Assembly (NCBI RefSeq): GCF_024807615.1
Contig: NZ_JANUCJ010000002.1
Location: forward strand, 558,001-622,000
Length of the DNA stretch: 64,000 bases
Source: Tsukamurella ocularis
GTDB lineage: Bacteria; Actinomycetota; Actinomycetes; Mycobacteriales; Mycobacteriaceae
Direction: 5' to 3'
Shown here: positions 25,635 through 34,536 of the stretch, one piece after another
Position numbering within the stretch: position 1 is the first letter of the stretch
How the letters are laid out: every line of letters starts with the position of its first letter
The notes under the pieces: model-generated
What the model saw: only the letters and a program-made list of their open reading frames with translations
Told to the model about the DNA's origin: nothing
Database searches by the model: none
Position numbers and translations under genes: made by a program

Positions 25635-27265
25635 TGGTCGATGGCCTTCTCGACACCGACGCCGGTGAGCGAGCGGACCTCCATCTCGACCGCCTTGTCG
25701 GCGAGATCGGTGTCCGGCTTGCCGAAGAGCGTGCCCAGGATCGCCAGGCCGAAGCCGATCGGGATAGACACCAGGCCGGGGTTCTCCAGCGGAAACCAGT
25801 GGAAGTCGAGCGACTTGAACATCGACGTCGACTTGCCCGACACCGCCGGCGAGAAGACGATGAGCACGATGGCCGAGATCAGGCCGCCGTACATCGACAG
25901 CACTGCTCCGGCGGTGTTGAACTTCCGCCAGAACAGCGAGAACAGGATCGTCGGCAGGTTGGCGGACGCCGCGACGGCGAACGCCAGCGCCACCAGGAAG
26001 GCGATGTTCTGCCCCATGGCGCCGATGCCCAGGATGATCGACGCGATGCCGATGACCACCACGGTGATGCGCGAGACACGGACCTGGGACTCCTCGGAAG
26101 CCTTGCCGTGCTTGATGACACCGTTGTAGATGTCGTGGGCGAGGCTCGCCGACGCCGTGATCGCCAGACCTGCGACGACCGCGAGGATCGTGGCGAAGGC
26201 GACGGCGGAGATGACCGCCATCAGAATCGTGCCGCCCAGCGAGAACGCGAGCAGCGGTGCCGCGGAGTTCACCCCGCCGGGGGCCTTCGCGATGACATCG
26301 GCCCCCACGTAGGCGGCGGCGCCGAAGCCCAGCACGAGGGTGAAGATGTAGAACGCGCCGATCAGGCCGATGGCCCAGGTCACCGAACGGCGGGCCTCCT
26401 TCGCCGTGGGCACGGTGTAGAAGCGCATGAGCACGTGCGGCAGGCCCGCGGTGCCGAGCACGAGTGCCAGCGCCAGCGAGATGAAGTCCAGCTTGGTGGT
26501 CTCGGTCTTGCCGTACTTCAGGCCGGGCTCGATGATCTTCTCGCCCGCCGCGCTGCCGTCGATGGCCTTCTGCAGCAGGTCGGAGAAGTTGCCCTTGACC
26601 GCGGCGAGCACCATGAGCGTCATCAGCAGGGCGCCGCCGACGAGCAGGACGGCCTTGACCATCTGCACGTAGGTGGTGCCCTTCATGCCGCCGACGAGCA
26701 CGTAGACGATCATCAGGACGCCCACGACCGCGACGACGACGGCCTGGCCGGTGGTGCCCTTGATGTTGAGCAGGAGCGAGACGAGGCCACCCGCGCCGGC
26801 CATCTGGGCGATCAGGTAAAAGAGCGAGACGGTGAGCGTCGCGAGCGCGGCAGCCATCCGGACGGGGCGCTGCTTGAGCCGGAAGCTCAGCACGTCGGCC
26901 ATGGTGAACTTGCCGACGTTGCGCAGCCGCTCGGCGACGAGCAGGAGCGCGACGAGCCAGGCCACGAGGAAGCCGATCGAGTACAGGAAGCCGTCGTAGC
27001 CCTGGACGGCGATGGCGCCGCAGATGCCGAGGAAGCTGGCGGCCGACAGGTAGTCGCCGGCGATGGCGAAACCGTTCTGCGGGCCCGTGAACGTGGCGCC
27101 GCCGGTGTAGAAGTCCGTGGCCTTCTTGGTGGTGCGGCTGGCCTTGATGACCAGGCCCATCGTGACGCCGATGAACAGGACGAAGACGAGGATGTTCAGC
27201 GCGGTGGAGCCGACCTGCTGGCCGACCTCGATCGTGCGGGGCTCCCAGGCGAGGAGATCGGTCAC
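25631..27265 (-). CDS. actP: Cation/acetate symporter (SSS family, ActP/MctC-like)
   Basis: A 544-residue sodium:solute symporter family permease with about 13 hydrophobic segments, for uptake of acetate and other short monocarboxylates. Family hallmarks are GDYLSAASFLGICG, the region LYLIAQMAGAGGLV and GTAGLPHVLMRFYTV. The GTG start at 27265 overlaps the stop of the upstream DUF485 gene by four bases, the standard DUF485-actP arrangement. The acetylation pair at 1.1-5.0 kb may act on the same acetate metabolism (inference). Confidence 0.88.
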   Translation of the reverse strand: MTDLLAWEPRTIEVGQQVGSTALNILVFVLFIGVTMGLVIKASRTTKKATDFYTGGATFTGPQNGFAIAGDYLSAASFLGICGAIAVQGYDGFLYSIGFLVAWLVALLLVAERLRNVGKFTMADVLSFRLKQRPVRMAAALATLTVSLFYLIAQMAGAGGLVSLLLNIKGTTGQAVVVAVVGVLMIVYVLVGGMKGTTYVQMVKAVLLVGGALLMTLMVLAAVKGNFSDLLQKAIDGSAAGEKIIEPGLKYGKTETTKLDFISLALALVLGTAGLPHVLMRFYTVPTAKEARRSVTWAIGLIGAFYIFTLVLGFGAAAYVGADVIAKAPGGVNSAAPLLAFSLGGTILMAVISAVAFATILAVVAGLAITASASLAHDIYNGVIKHGKASEESQVRVSRITVVVIGIASIILGIGAMGQNIAFLVALAFAVAASANLPTILFSLFWRKFNTAGAVLSMYGGLISAIVLIVFSPAVSGKSTSMFKSLDFHWFPLENPGLVSIPIGFGLAILGTLFGKPDTDLADKAVEMEVRSLTGVGVEKAIDH

Positions 27266-27606
27266 TGGCCCGCCTCCCCGGCCTTGAGCTCGCCCTCGAT
27301 GTGCTCACGGAGATCCATCGCCATCGGGTCGATCGTGTTGTTCGCGAACCGTACGTACGCCCAGGTGATGGCGAACGTGGTGACGAACTGCCCGAGCCCC
27401 ATCACCAGCGCGACGTTGATGTTCCCGAACAGCTTCTGGCTCATGAACTCGTGCGCGTAGGTGGCCAGCAGCACGTACACGGCGTACCAGAGCAGGAAGG
27501 CCACGGAGATCGGGAGCGCGAACGTCGCCAGCCTGCGGCGGAGCTCGTGGAATTCCTTGCTGTCGTAGGCGCGCTGGTAGACCGCCGCCGTATCCTCTTC
27601 GTTCAC
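27262..27606 (-). CDS. DUF485 family membrane protein
   Basis: A 114-residue protein with two membrane segments (about residues 30-52 and 64-88) of the DUF485 family, almost always encoded before acetate symporters and thought to be an accessory subunit. The central motif is RRRLATFALPISVAFLLWY. I used the GTG at 27606, giving NEEDTAAVYQRAYDS; no convincing Shine-Dalgarno exists and the frame is open to 27669. Co-translated with the symporter. Confidence 0.8.
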   Translation of the reverse strand: MNEEDTAAVYQRAYDSKEFHELRRRLATFALPISVAFLLWYAVYVLLATYAHEFMSQKLFGNINVALVMGLGQFVTTFAITWAYVRFANNTIDPMAMDLREHIEGELKAGEAGQ

Positions 27607-27615
27607 GTGCGAAAG

Positions 27616-27631
27616 TGTGTCACGGACCACA
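27616..27631. promoter_or_regulatory. Weak candidate CRP/GlxR site upstream of DUF485-actP
   Basis: TGTGT-CACGGA-CCACA matches TGTGA-N6-TCACA at 8 of 10 arm positions. It lies only 10 bases before the assumed start, which would suit repression. GlxR control of monocarboxylate uptake is known in Corynebacterium. Confidence 0.25.
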
Positions 27632-27705
27632 TTCACAGCAGGCTTGAATGGGCCACATACGCCGTGCAACCCCTTGCAACCGCCCTTACCCGGGGCTTAC
27701 TCAGG

Positions 27706-28959
27706 TCAGGCGTCGAGCGCCCGTCGCGTGGCGGCGGCGATCTCGGCGACCTGCTCGTCGGTGGTCACCAATGCCGGCGAGTACTGGAGGGTGCCGAGGC
27801 CTGCGGCGCGGCCGGAGACGCCCTGCGCCCGTAGCTTCTTCACCATCGCCATGGCCTCGGCGGGCTCGTGCAGCTGCACGCCGGCGACGGCGCCGACGCC
27901 GCCCCGCACGTCCTTGACCTTCGGGTGGTCGGCCAGCGTGGAGAGCTCGCGCAGGAGGGTGTCCTGCAGCCGCAGCGCCTCGGCGAGCAGATTCTCGCGC
28001 TCCATGATGTCGAGCACGGCCATCGACGCCGCGGCGGCCGCCGCATGACCGCCGTAGGTGTAGCCGTGCCGCCACCACACGCCGCCCGCGTAGAAGGGCT
28101 CGGCAACGCGCGGCGCGACGAACAGAGCACCCATCGGCACGTAGCCGCTGGTGAGCCCCTTGGCGGTGGTCATCAGATCGGGCTCGAGGTCGAACCGGCT
28201 CGAGGCGAACCACGCGCCGCCGATCCGGCCGAAGCCGGTGATCACCTCGTCGGCGATGAACAACACGTCGTGTTCGCGGCAGATGTCGCGGACCTCGCGC
28301 AGGTACCCCTCCGGCGGGGGCAGCAATCCGCCGGCTCCGATGACCGGCTCGGCGACGAAGGCCGCGATCGTCTCGGCGCCGACCCGCTCGATCAGACCCA
28401 GCAACTCCTTCGCGTCGTCCCACGCGACCGTCGCGGTGTCGTCGAAGAGCACCCCGCCGTAGCCCTCGGCGTTCACCGGGATACCGCCCAGGCTCGTGCC
28501 GCCCACGTGCATGCCGTGGTAGGCGTTCGAACGGCCGACGATGAGCTTCTTCTCCGGACGTCCCTGCTCCTGCCAGTACCGGCGGGCCAGCTTGATCGCC
28601 GAGTCGACCGAATCGGAGCCGCCCGAAGTGAAGAAGATCTTGCTGTCGGGCACCGGCGCGATGGCCTGCAGGCGGTTCGCGAGGGCGACGGTCGTATCGG
28701 TCGCGGCATCGCCGAAGCCGGTCACGTGCGCGACCTTGAGGAGCTGGTCCCGCACCGCGTCGGCGACCTCGGCGCGGCCGTGGCCGACGTTGGCGAACCA
28801 CAGGCCGGCGGTCGCGTCGAGGTACCGATTGCCGTCGGTGTCGAAGACGTACGCGCCCTCGCCGCGCGCGAAGACGAACGCGCCGTCGCGCTGCACGGCG
28901 CCCATGTCCGCGAAGCCGTGCCAGAGTGCCGATGAGGTCGTGGGTCCCTGTCCGCTCAT
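27706..28959 (-). CDS. PLP-dependent class III aminotransferase
   Basis: A 417-residue class III (omega-type) aminotransferase. The PLP-site Asp is in LFIADEVITGFGR (near 240) and the Schiff-base Lys in MTTAKGLTSGY (near 268); substrate-side motifs include FTSGGSDSVDSAIKLAR. It transfers an amino group from an omega-amino donor such as beta-alanine, GABA or a diamine to pyruvate or 2-oxoglutarate; specificity cannot be told. The ATG at 28959 lacks a Shine-Dalgarno but has TAGTTT 7 bases before it. Twenty bases separate it from divergent hrpA. Confidence 0.87.
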   Translation of the reverse strand: MSGQGPTTSSALWHGFADMGAVQRDGAFVFARGEGAYVFDTDGNRYLDATAGLWFANVGHGRAEVADAVRDQLLKVAHVTGFGDAATDTTVALANRLQAIAPVPDSKIFFTSGGSDSVDSAIKLARRYWQEQGRPEKKLIVGRSNAYHGMHVGGTSLGGIPVNAEGYGGVLFDDTATVAWDDAKELLGLIERVGAETIAAFVAEPVIGAGGLLPPPEGYLREVRDICREHDVLFIADEVITGFGRIGGAWFASSRFDLEPDLMTTAKGLTSGYVPMGALFVAPRVAEPFYAGGVWWRHGYTYGGHAAAAAASMAVLDIMERENLLAEALRLQDTLLRELSTLADHPKVKDVRGGVGAVAGVQLHEPAEAMAMVKKLRAQGVSGRAAGLGTLQYSPALVTTDEQVAEIAAATRRALDA

Positions 28960-28965
28960 GGTGGA

Positions 28966-28972
28966 TAAACTA
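28966..28972. promoter_or_regulatory. Overlapping divergent leaderless -10 elements
   Basis: Plus strand: TAAACT at 28966-28971, 8 bases before the hrpA ATG. Minus strand: TAGTTT at 28967-28972, 7 bases before the aminotransferase ATG. The two hexamers are offset by one base within a 20-base intergenic region. Confidence 0.55.
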
Positions 28973-28979
28973 GTCGCAA

Positions 28980-31900
28980 ATGACGAAGCAGGAGACGCGC
29001 ACCGCACGAGACGACGGCGCGGGCGGACCGTCGAAGCGCGATCTGTACGCCGCGCTCGGCACCGATGCCGACCCCGCGCTCACGCTCCGGGACGAGGCCC
29101 GCCTCCGCGGAAGACTCAAGCGCGCCAAGCCCTCCGACCTGCCGAAGCTGGCCCGCGAGATCGAAACCGCGCGGGCGCGCTACGCCGAGCGCACGGCGGC
29201 GGTGCCGGCGATCGCTTACCCCGAGAACCTGCCCGTCAGCGCCCGGCGCGAGGAGATCGCCAAGGCCATCGCCGAGAACCAGGTCATCATCCTCGCGGGC
29301 GAGACCGGCTCGGGGAAGACGACGCAGCTGCCGAAGATCTGCCTCGAGCTCGGCCGCGGCGTGCGCGGCATGATCGGGCACACTCAGCCCCGGCGGCTCG
29401 CCGCGCGCAGCGTCGCCGAGCGCATCGCCGAGGAGACGACATCGGAGCTCGGCGACGCCGTCGGCTACGCAGTGCGGTTCACCGACCGGGTGTCGACGAA
29501 GACCTCGGTCAAGCTGATGACCGACGGCATCCTGCTGCGCGAGCTCACCCGCGACCGGCTGCTGCGCGACTACGACACGATCATCATCGACGAGGCCCAC
29601 GAACGCAGCCTCAACATCGACTTCCTCCTGGGGTACTTGCGGCAGCTTCTGCCCCGCCGGCCCGACCTCAAGGTGATCGTCACCTCCGCGACCATCGAGC
29701 CGGAGCGGTTCGCCGCCCACTTCGCGAAGCCCGACGGTGCCCCCGCCCCCGTCATCGAGGTCAGCGGCCGCACCTACCCGGTGGAGATCCGGTACCGCCC
29801 GCTGGACGAGATGACCGACGACTCCGAGCCGCTCGACCAGGTCACCGGGATCGTGCACGCCGTCGACGAGCTCTCCCGCGAGGCGCCTGGCGACGTGCTC
29901 GTCTTCCTCTCCGGCGAGCGCGAGATCCGCGACGCCGCCGAGGCGCTGCAGGCGCACGTGCAGCCCGGGACCGAGATCCTGCCGCTCTACGCGCGCCTGT
30001 CCTCCGCCGAGCAGCACCGCGTCTTCGCCCCGCACACGGGCCGGCGGATCGTGCTGTCCACCAACGTCGCCGAGACCTCGCTGACGGTGCCCGGCATCAA
30101 GTACGTCGTGGACACGGGCACCGCACGCATCTCGCAGTACTCGGTGCGCACCAAGGTGCAGCGCCTCCCCATCGAACCGGTCTCGCAGGCCTCGGCGCAG
30201 CAGCGCTCCGGCCGCTGCGGCCGCACGTCCGACGGCATCGCGATCCGCCTGTACTCGGAGGACGATTTCGACGCGCGGCCCGTGTACACCGACCCCGAGA
30301 TCCTACGAACCAACCTGGCCTCGGTCATCCTCTCGATGACCGCGCTGGAGCTGGGCGAGGTCTCGGCCTTCCCGTTCGTGCAGCCGCCCGACGAGCGGGC
30401 CGTCCGCGACGGCACGGCGCTGCTGGAGGAGCTGGGGGCGCTCGAGGATGCCCAGGAAGGTCACAAGCGCCTCTCCGCCGTCGGCCGTCAGCTCGCGGAC
30501 CTGCCCGTCGACCCCCGCATGGCGCGCATGCTGGTCGCTGCCCGCGAGTTCGGGGTGCTCCCCGAGGTGCTCGTCATCGTCGCCGGACTGTCCATCCAGG
30601 ACGTGCGCGAGCGCCCCGCCGAGCACCGTCAGGCCGCCGACGCGCAGCACGCCCGCTTCGCCGACCCCACCTCGGACTTCCTCTCGTACCTGAACCTGTG
30701 GCGGCACCTCGGCGACCGGCGCGCGGAGCTGACCTCCAGCGCCTTCCGCCGCGAGTGCCAGCGGGAGTTCCTGCACTACGTGCGGATCCGCGAGTGGCAG
30801 GACCTGCAGGGCCAACTGCGGCAGATCTGCCGGGACCTGGGATGGAAGCTCGACTCGCTCGGCCGGGAGCCGGCACCCTCGCCCGATCTCATTCACCAGG
30901 CCATGCTTGCCGGACTGCTGTCACAGATCGGGCTGCGCGAGCCGGACGGCAGAGAGTTCCTGGGCGCGCGCAACGCGAAGTTCCTGGTCTTCCCCGGCTC
31001 CGCACTCGCCAAGAAGCCACCGCGATTCGTCATGGCCGGTGAGCTCGTGGAGACCTCGCGGCTGTTCGCGCGGACCGTCGCCAAGATCGAGCCCGAGTGG
31101 GCCGAGAAGCTGGCCGGGCCGCTCGCGAAGCACCACTACTCCGAGCCGCACTGGTCCACGAAGCGGGAGGCTGTCCTGGCCAAGGAGCGGGTCACGCTCT
31201 TCGGTGTACCGCTGGTGGCTGACCGCACGGTGAACTTCGGCCGCATCGACCCCGTCGCGGCGCGGGAGCTCTTCCTGCGGCACGCGCTCGTCCAGGGCGA
31301 GTGGCGCACGCGGCACCCGTTCTTCGCCCGGAACCGGGCGCTGCTCGACGACGTGGAGTACCTGGAGGACAAGGCGCGTCGCCGGGACATCGTCGTGGAC
31401 GAGGACGGCCTGTACGACTTCTACGACCGACGGATTCCCGAGGGCATCGTCTCGGCACGCCACTTCGACTCCTGGTGGAAGAAGACCTCGCGGACCGATC
31501 CCGCGCTGCTGGACTTCTCCGCCGACGACCTCCTCGCCGACGGTGCCGCCGACGTCACGGCGGAGGCGTACCCGACGTCGTGGCTGCAGGGCCGCATCGA
31601 GGTCCCGTTGAAGTACCGCTTCGAGCCGGGGGCGGCCGACGACGGCGTCACCGCGCGGATCCCCGTCAAGGACCTGGCCACCGTCCGCGCGGACGGCTTC
31701 GAATGGCTCGTCCCCGCGATGCGCGAGGAGCTCGCGGTGGCGCTGATCAAGTCGCTGCCCAAGCAGCTGCGCCGCGAGGTGGTGCCGGCCCCCGACTTCG
31801 CCACGGCCGCGCTCGCGCGCCTCACCCCGCGCGCGGAGCCGCTCACCGAGGGCCTCGCCCGCGAGCTGACGCAGCTGTCCGGCACCGTGATCCGCGCCGG

Positions 31901-32924
31901 GGACTTCTCCACCGGCGCGATCCCCGATCACCTGCGGGTGACGTTCACGGTGATCGGCGACGACGGCCGCGTGCTCGGGACCGGCAAGGACCTCGACGCC
32001 CTCAAGCGCAAACTCGGGGCCGCGGTGCAGCAGGACCTGTCGAGCCGCGCCGGGGCGTACGAGCGCGCTCCGGCGAAGCAGTGGACCGCGGACACTCTCG
32101 GCGACGTGCCGCGGACCATCGACACCGAGGTGCGCGGCAGCCGCGTGACCGGCTTCGGCACACTCTACCCCGCCGGTGACGCCGCGGGCGTGAAGGTGGT
32201 CGCCGCGGAGCCGGAGCAGACCGCGCTGATGGGGGCCGGGCTCGACGCGCTCCTCGCCAACGTCCTCCCGGCGGCGCACAAGTCGGTGCTGCAGTCCGTC
32301 GGGCAGCGAGAACGGCTGGCGCTGTCGCAGAGCCCGTACGCGACGCCGATGGACCTCGTGGCCGACTGCCGGCGGCGCGCCATCACGGATCTCCGTGTCC
32401 GCGCGGGCCTCGCATGGACGCCGGACGAGTTCGCGTCGCTCACGGCGACGGTGCGCGCCGGGCTCGGCGAGGCGGTCCAGCACAACTTCGCCGACGTCGC
32501 CGCCGCGGTGGCGACGGCCACCGAGGTTCGAGGCGCGATCGCGTCCGCGCCGCCGGCGCTGCGCGACGCGGCGGAGGACATCGCCGAACAGCTCGACGGG
32601 CTGCTGTTCAGCGGCTTCGTCGCGGCCACTCCGGACGTCCATCTGCAACACCTGCCGCGCTACACCGCGGGTGCCGCCACGCGCTGGGCCGCGCTACCCG
32701 CGTCGATCGACCGGGACGACCGCGGCATGACGACACTGGATCGCGTCTACGGCGCCCTGACCGCGAAGCTGGACACACTGCCCGAGCATCGGCGGGACGC
32801 AGCGCTGGACCAGGTGCACTGGTTGATCGAGGAACTGCGGGTCAGCCTGTTCGCGCAGTCGCTCGGCACCGCCGGGTCGGTCTCGGAGAAGAAGGTGCTG
32901 GCCGCGATCGCGGCTCTGACCTGA
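28980..32924 (+). CDS. hrpA: ATP-dependent RNA helicase HrpA
   Basis: A 1314-residue DEAH-box helicase of usual HrpA length. Walker A GETGSGKT is at 107-114, DEAH at 204-207 and motif III SAT near 240; motif VI is QQRSGRCGRT near 403. The helicase-associated (HA2), OB-fold and HrpA-specific DUF3418 domains follow (LPPxx segments around 620-1314). It unwinds RNA and, in E. coli, rescues stalled ribosomes. The ATG at 28980 is probably leaderless. It converges with nrdR over a palindrome. Confidence 0.93.
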   Translation: MTKQETRTARDDGAGGPSKRDLYAALGTDADPALTLRDEARLRGRLKRAKPSDLPKLAREIETARARYAERTAAVPAIAYPENLPVSARREEIAKAIAENQVIILAGETGSGKTTQLPKICLELGRGVRGMIGHTQPRRLAARSVAERIAEETTSELGDAVGYAVRFTDRVSTKTSVKLMTDGILLRELTRDRLLRDYDTIIIDEAHERSLNIDFLLGYLRQLLPRRPDLKVIVTSATIEPERFAAHFAKPDGAPAPVIEVSGRTYPVEIRYRPLDEMTDDSEPLDQVTGIVHAVDELSREAPGDVLVFLSGEREIRDAAEALQAHVQPGTEILPLYARLSSAEQHRVFAPHTGRRIVLSTNVAETSLTVPGIKYVVDTGTARISQYSVRTKVQRLPIEPVSQASAQQRSGRCGRTSDGIAIRLYSEDDFDARPVYTDPEILRTNLASVILSMTALELGEVSAFPFVQPPDERAVRDGTALLEELGALEDAQEGHKRLSAVGRQLADLPVDPRMARMLVAAREFGVLPEVLVIVAGLSIQDVRERPAEHRQAADAQHARFADPTSDFLSYLNLWRHLGDRRAELTSSAFRRECQREFLHYVRIREWQDLQGQLRQICRDLGWKLDSLGREPAPSPDLIHQAMLAGLLSQIGLREPDGREFLGARNAKFLVFPGSALAKKPPRFVMAGELVETSRLFARTVAKIEPEWAEKLAGPLAKHHYSEPHWSTKREAVLAKERVTLFGVPLVADRTVNFGRIDPVAARELFLRHALVQGEWRTRHPFFARNRALLDDVEYLEDKARRRDIVVDEDGLYDFYDRRIPEGIVSARHFDSWWKKTSRTDPALLDFSADDLLADGAADVTAEAYPTSWLQGRIEVPLKYRFEPGAADDGVTARIPVKDLATVRADGFEWLVPAMREELAVALIKSLPKQLRREVVPAPDFATAALARLTPRAEPLTEGLARELTQLSGTVIRAGDFSTGAIPDHLRVTFTVIGDDGRVLGTGKDLDALKRKLGAAVQQDLSSRAGAYERAPAKQWTADTLGDVPRTIDTEVRGSRVTGFGTLYPAGDAAGVKVVAAEPEQTALMGAGLDALLANVLPAAHKSVLQSVGQRERLALSQSPYATPMDLVADCRRRAITDLRVRAGLAWTPDEFASLTATVRAGLGEAVQHNFADVAAAVATATEVRGAIASAPPALRDAAEDIAEQLDGLLFSGFVAATPDVHLQHLPRYTAGAATRWAALPASIDRDDRGMTTLDRVYGALTAKLDTLPEHRRDAALDQVHWLIEELRVSLFAQSLGTAGSVSEKKVLAAIAALT

Positions 32925-32931
32925 GAGTCGG

Positions 32932-32949
32932 CCGCGCCGGCCGGCGCGG
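32932..32949. terminator. Palindrome between hrpA and nrdR
   Basis: CCGCGCCGG followed directly by CCGGCGCGG, an 18-base perfect palindrome in the 34-base gap between the converging stops. As RNA it would form a GC hairpin with a minimal loop, a plausible bidirectional terminator. Confidence 0.5.
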
Positions 32950-32958
32950 GGAAACGGG

Positions 32959-33432
32959 CTACGCCGCGTCGGTGGGGTCCGCCGCGGCGGCCCGGGTGCG
33001 GAGGTCGCGGATGGCGGCCTCGAAGTCCTCGATGGACGAGAACCCCTGGTAGACGGAGGCGAACCGCAGGTAGGCGACTTCGTCGAGGTCGCGGAGCGGC
33101 CCGAGGATGGCGAGGCCGACCTCGTTCGCGGGCACCTCGGCCACGCCCATCGCGCGGATCGCCTCTTCGACCTGCTGGGCGAGCTTGTGCAGATCGTCCT
33201 CGGCGACGTCGCGGCCCTGGCACGCGCGGCGCACGCCCTTGACGACCTTCTCGCGGCTGAAGGGCTCGGTGACGCCGTTGCGCTTCACAACGGCCATCAC
33301 CGCGCTCTCGACGGTGGTGAAGCGGCGCCCGCACTCGTTGCAGGAGCGGCGGCGGCGAATGCCCTGCCCGTCGTCGAAGACACGCGAATCGACCACACGG
33401 GTGTCCTCGTTCTTGCAGAACGGGCAATACAT
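32959..33432 (-). CDS. nrdR: Transcriptional repressor NrdR of ribonucleotide reductase genes
   Basis: A 157-residue repressor that senses ATP/dATP and binds NrdR boxes at ribonucleotide reductase promoters. The N-terminal Zn ribbon is CPFC (residues 3-6) with [10 protein letters not shown] near 31-40; the ATP-cone follows (about 46-136). The ATG at 33432 has GGGAGGTGG before it and gives the usual length. The same frame is open upstream to another strong start at 33618. It follows the LysM gene in the M. tuberculosis Rv2719c-Rv2718c order. Confidence 0.93.
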   Translation of the reverse strand: MYCPFCKNEDTRVVDSRVFDDGQGIRRRRSCNECGRRFTTVESAVMAVVKRNGVTEPFSREKVVKGVRRACQGRDVAEDDLHKLAQQVEEAIRAMGVAEVPANEVGLAILGPLRDLDEVAYLRFASVYQGFSSIEDFEAAIRDLRTRAAAADPTDAA

Positions 33433-33618
33433 CGGTCCACCTCCCGCGCGGCTGCGCTCGGACGTCCGGCGGGGCAGTTGCAGCACGGTGGCCCCTGCCA
33501 CCGACGTGCCCCGCGATCTCGACTCCGAGAATACTCGGCACGGGAACGGCACCACGTTGTCGAGGTGGGCGGAGCGCCCGCCCTGCCGGGAATCCACTAT
33601 CGCCATGCGGGTGGTCAT
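33433..33618 (-). other. In-frame upstream translation start before nrdR (leader or N-terminal extension)
   Basis: An ATG at 33618, preceded by GAAGGAG at 7 bases, opens a 62-codon segment that runs without a stop into nrdR. It lies 28 bases after the LysM gene stop. The peptide ([14 protein letters not shown]..., [14 protein letters not shown]) has no similarity I recognise and would put 62 extra residues before the Zn ribbon. Confidence 0.4.
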
Positions 33619-33646
33619 CTGCGTCTCCTTCGCTCGTGGGTGATGG

Positions 33647-34282
33647 TCAGTAGCGCGGGGTGACGAGGGTCTGCCCCGCGTGCACGCGGCCGCCCTGCAG
33701 GCCATTGATCTCCGAGATCTCCGCGACGACGGCGGCCTGAGCGCGCTCGGGCGCGATCTCACGGGCGATCTGCGCGAGGTCCTGGCCGGCACGGACCGTC
33801 ACGACCGAGGTGAGGGCGGGCTGCGCCGCACCGGCGGGCGCGGGCTCCGCCTGGGGCGCGCCGCCGAACAGCACCAACAGCGCGGCGAAGACGCCGACGG
33901 CGAACAGGACGCACGCCGCGACGGACGGGCCGGGGGTGCGGCGCGCGCAGCCGTCGGCGCGCGAGTAGCCGCGGGGTGCGCGGCGCCCCGCCGAACGCAC
34001 GCCCGGGCGTTCGACGGCGCGCCGAGCGGACCCGCGGGCACCGGTCACGCGGACGGCGGTGGGCTCCGTTCGAACAAGACCCTCTCCGGCGCCGTTCGAC
34101 GAGGTGATCGAGAGCGCCGAGACCTCCCGGCCGCGGCTGCGGGCGAGCCGCGGCGAGACCCCGCGGGCCCGGGTCGCGCCGCGCCGGTCGGCGGCCGCCG
34201 AACCGTGCCGCACGAGCGCCTGCGCCTCGGCGGCGGCGCTCTGCGCTGCAGTGATGACGTCCCGATCGATGATCGCGGTCAT
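33647..34282 (-). CDS. LysM-domain membrane protein, ChiZ/Rv2719c-like
   Basis: A 211-residue protein with a long basic, disordered N-terminus (about 1-115), one membrane segment ([19 protein letters not shown], about 120-140) and a C-terminal LysM peptidoglycan-binding domain ([17 protein letters not shown] ... [11 protein letters not shown]). In M. tuberculosis the positional homologue is the DNA-damage-induced cell-wall protein Rv2719c (ChiZ), linked to division arrest. GAGAGATC precedes the ATG at 34282. A PafBC-type promoter and LexA boxes lie between it and lexA. Confidence 0.85.
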   Translation of the reverse strand: MTAIIDRDVITAAQSAAAEAQALVRHGSAAADRRGATRARGVSPRLARSRGREVSALSITSSNGAGEGLVRTEPTAVRVTGARGSARRAVERPGVRSAGRRAPRGYSRADGCARRTPGPSVAACVLFAVGVFAALLVLFGGAPQAEPAPAGAAQPALTSVVTVRAGQDLAQIAREIAPERAQAAVVAEISEINGLQGGRVHAGQTLVTPRY

Positions 34283-34325
34283 GATCTCTCCTTCGTCGGT
34301 AGCGGGTCCTTCTCGCTCACCTACT

Positions 34326-34348
34326 GGTCTATCGGAGGGGACTGACAA
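34326..34348 (-). promoter_or_regulatory. PafBC-type (RecA-NDp) promoter of the LysM/ChiZ-like gene
   Basis: On the minus strand TTGTCAGTC (34340-34348), 8 bases, then TAGACC (34326-34331). The mycobacterial RecA-NDp consensus is TTGTCRGTG-N8-TAnnnT; one -35 base and the last -10 base deviate. Rv2719c is reported to be damage-inducible independently of RecA, which fits. Confidence 0.6.
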
Positions 34349-34398
34349 GTTTTCAATCCAGCCCCACCAGTCACACCGGAGTGCGTGCAAGTGTTCGA

Positions 34399-34414
34399 GA
34401 GAACTTCTGTTCGA
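34399..34414. promoter_or_regulatory. lexA box: LexA (SOS) box 1
   Basis: GAGAAC-TTCT-GTTCGA matches the mycobacterial SOS consensus TCGAAC-N4-GTTCGA at 10 of 12 arm positions. It lies in the divergent region between the LysM gene and lexA. Confidence 0.6.
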
Positions 34415-34461
34415 TTTCTACCACACCCCTCGAGCGAGCGGAAGACACGCGGGCAAATTTC

Positions 34462-34477
34462 TCGAACAGATGTTTGT
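34462..34477. promoter_or_regulatory. lexA box: LexA (SOS) box 2
   Basis: TCGAAC-AGAT-GTTTGT matches the SOS consensus at 10 of 12 arm positions, 60 bases before the lexA ATG, suited to autorepression. Confidence 0.7.
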
Positions 34478-34536
34478 CAGGTCGTTCGAGCTGGACTACA
34501 GTGGAGTCGGAACCGAACGGGCGTGAGGAGCGACAC

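Noticed and set aside
27607-27669. Upstream ATG at 27669 as the start of the DUF485 gene
   Set aside because: The added 21 residues (MHGVCGPFKPAVN...) do not look like the family N-terminus, and no ribosome site precedes them.
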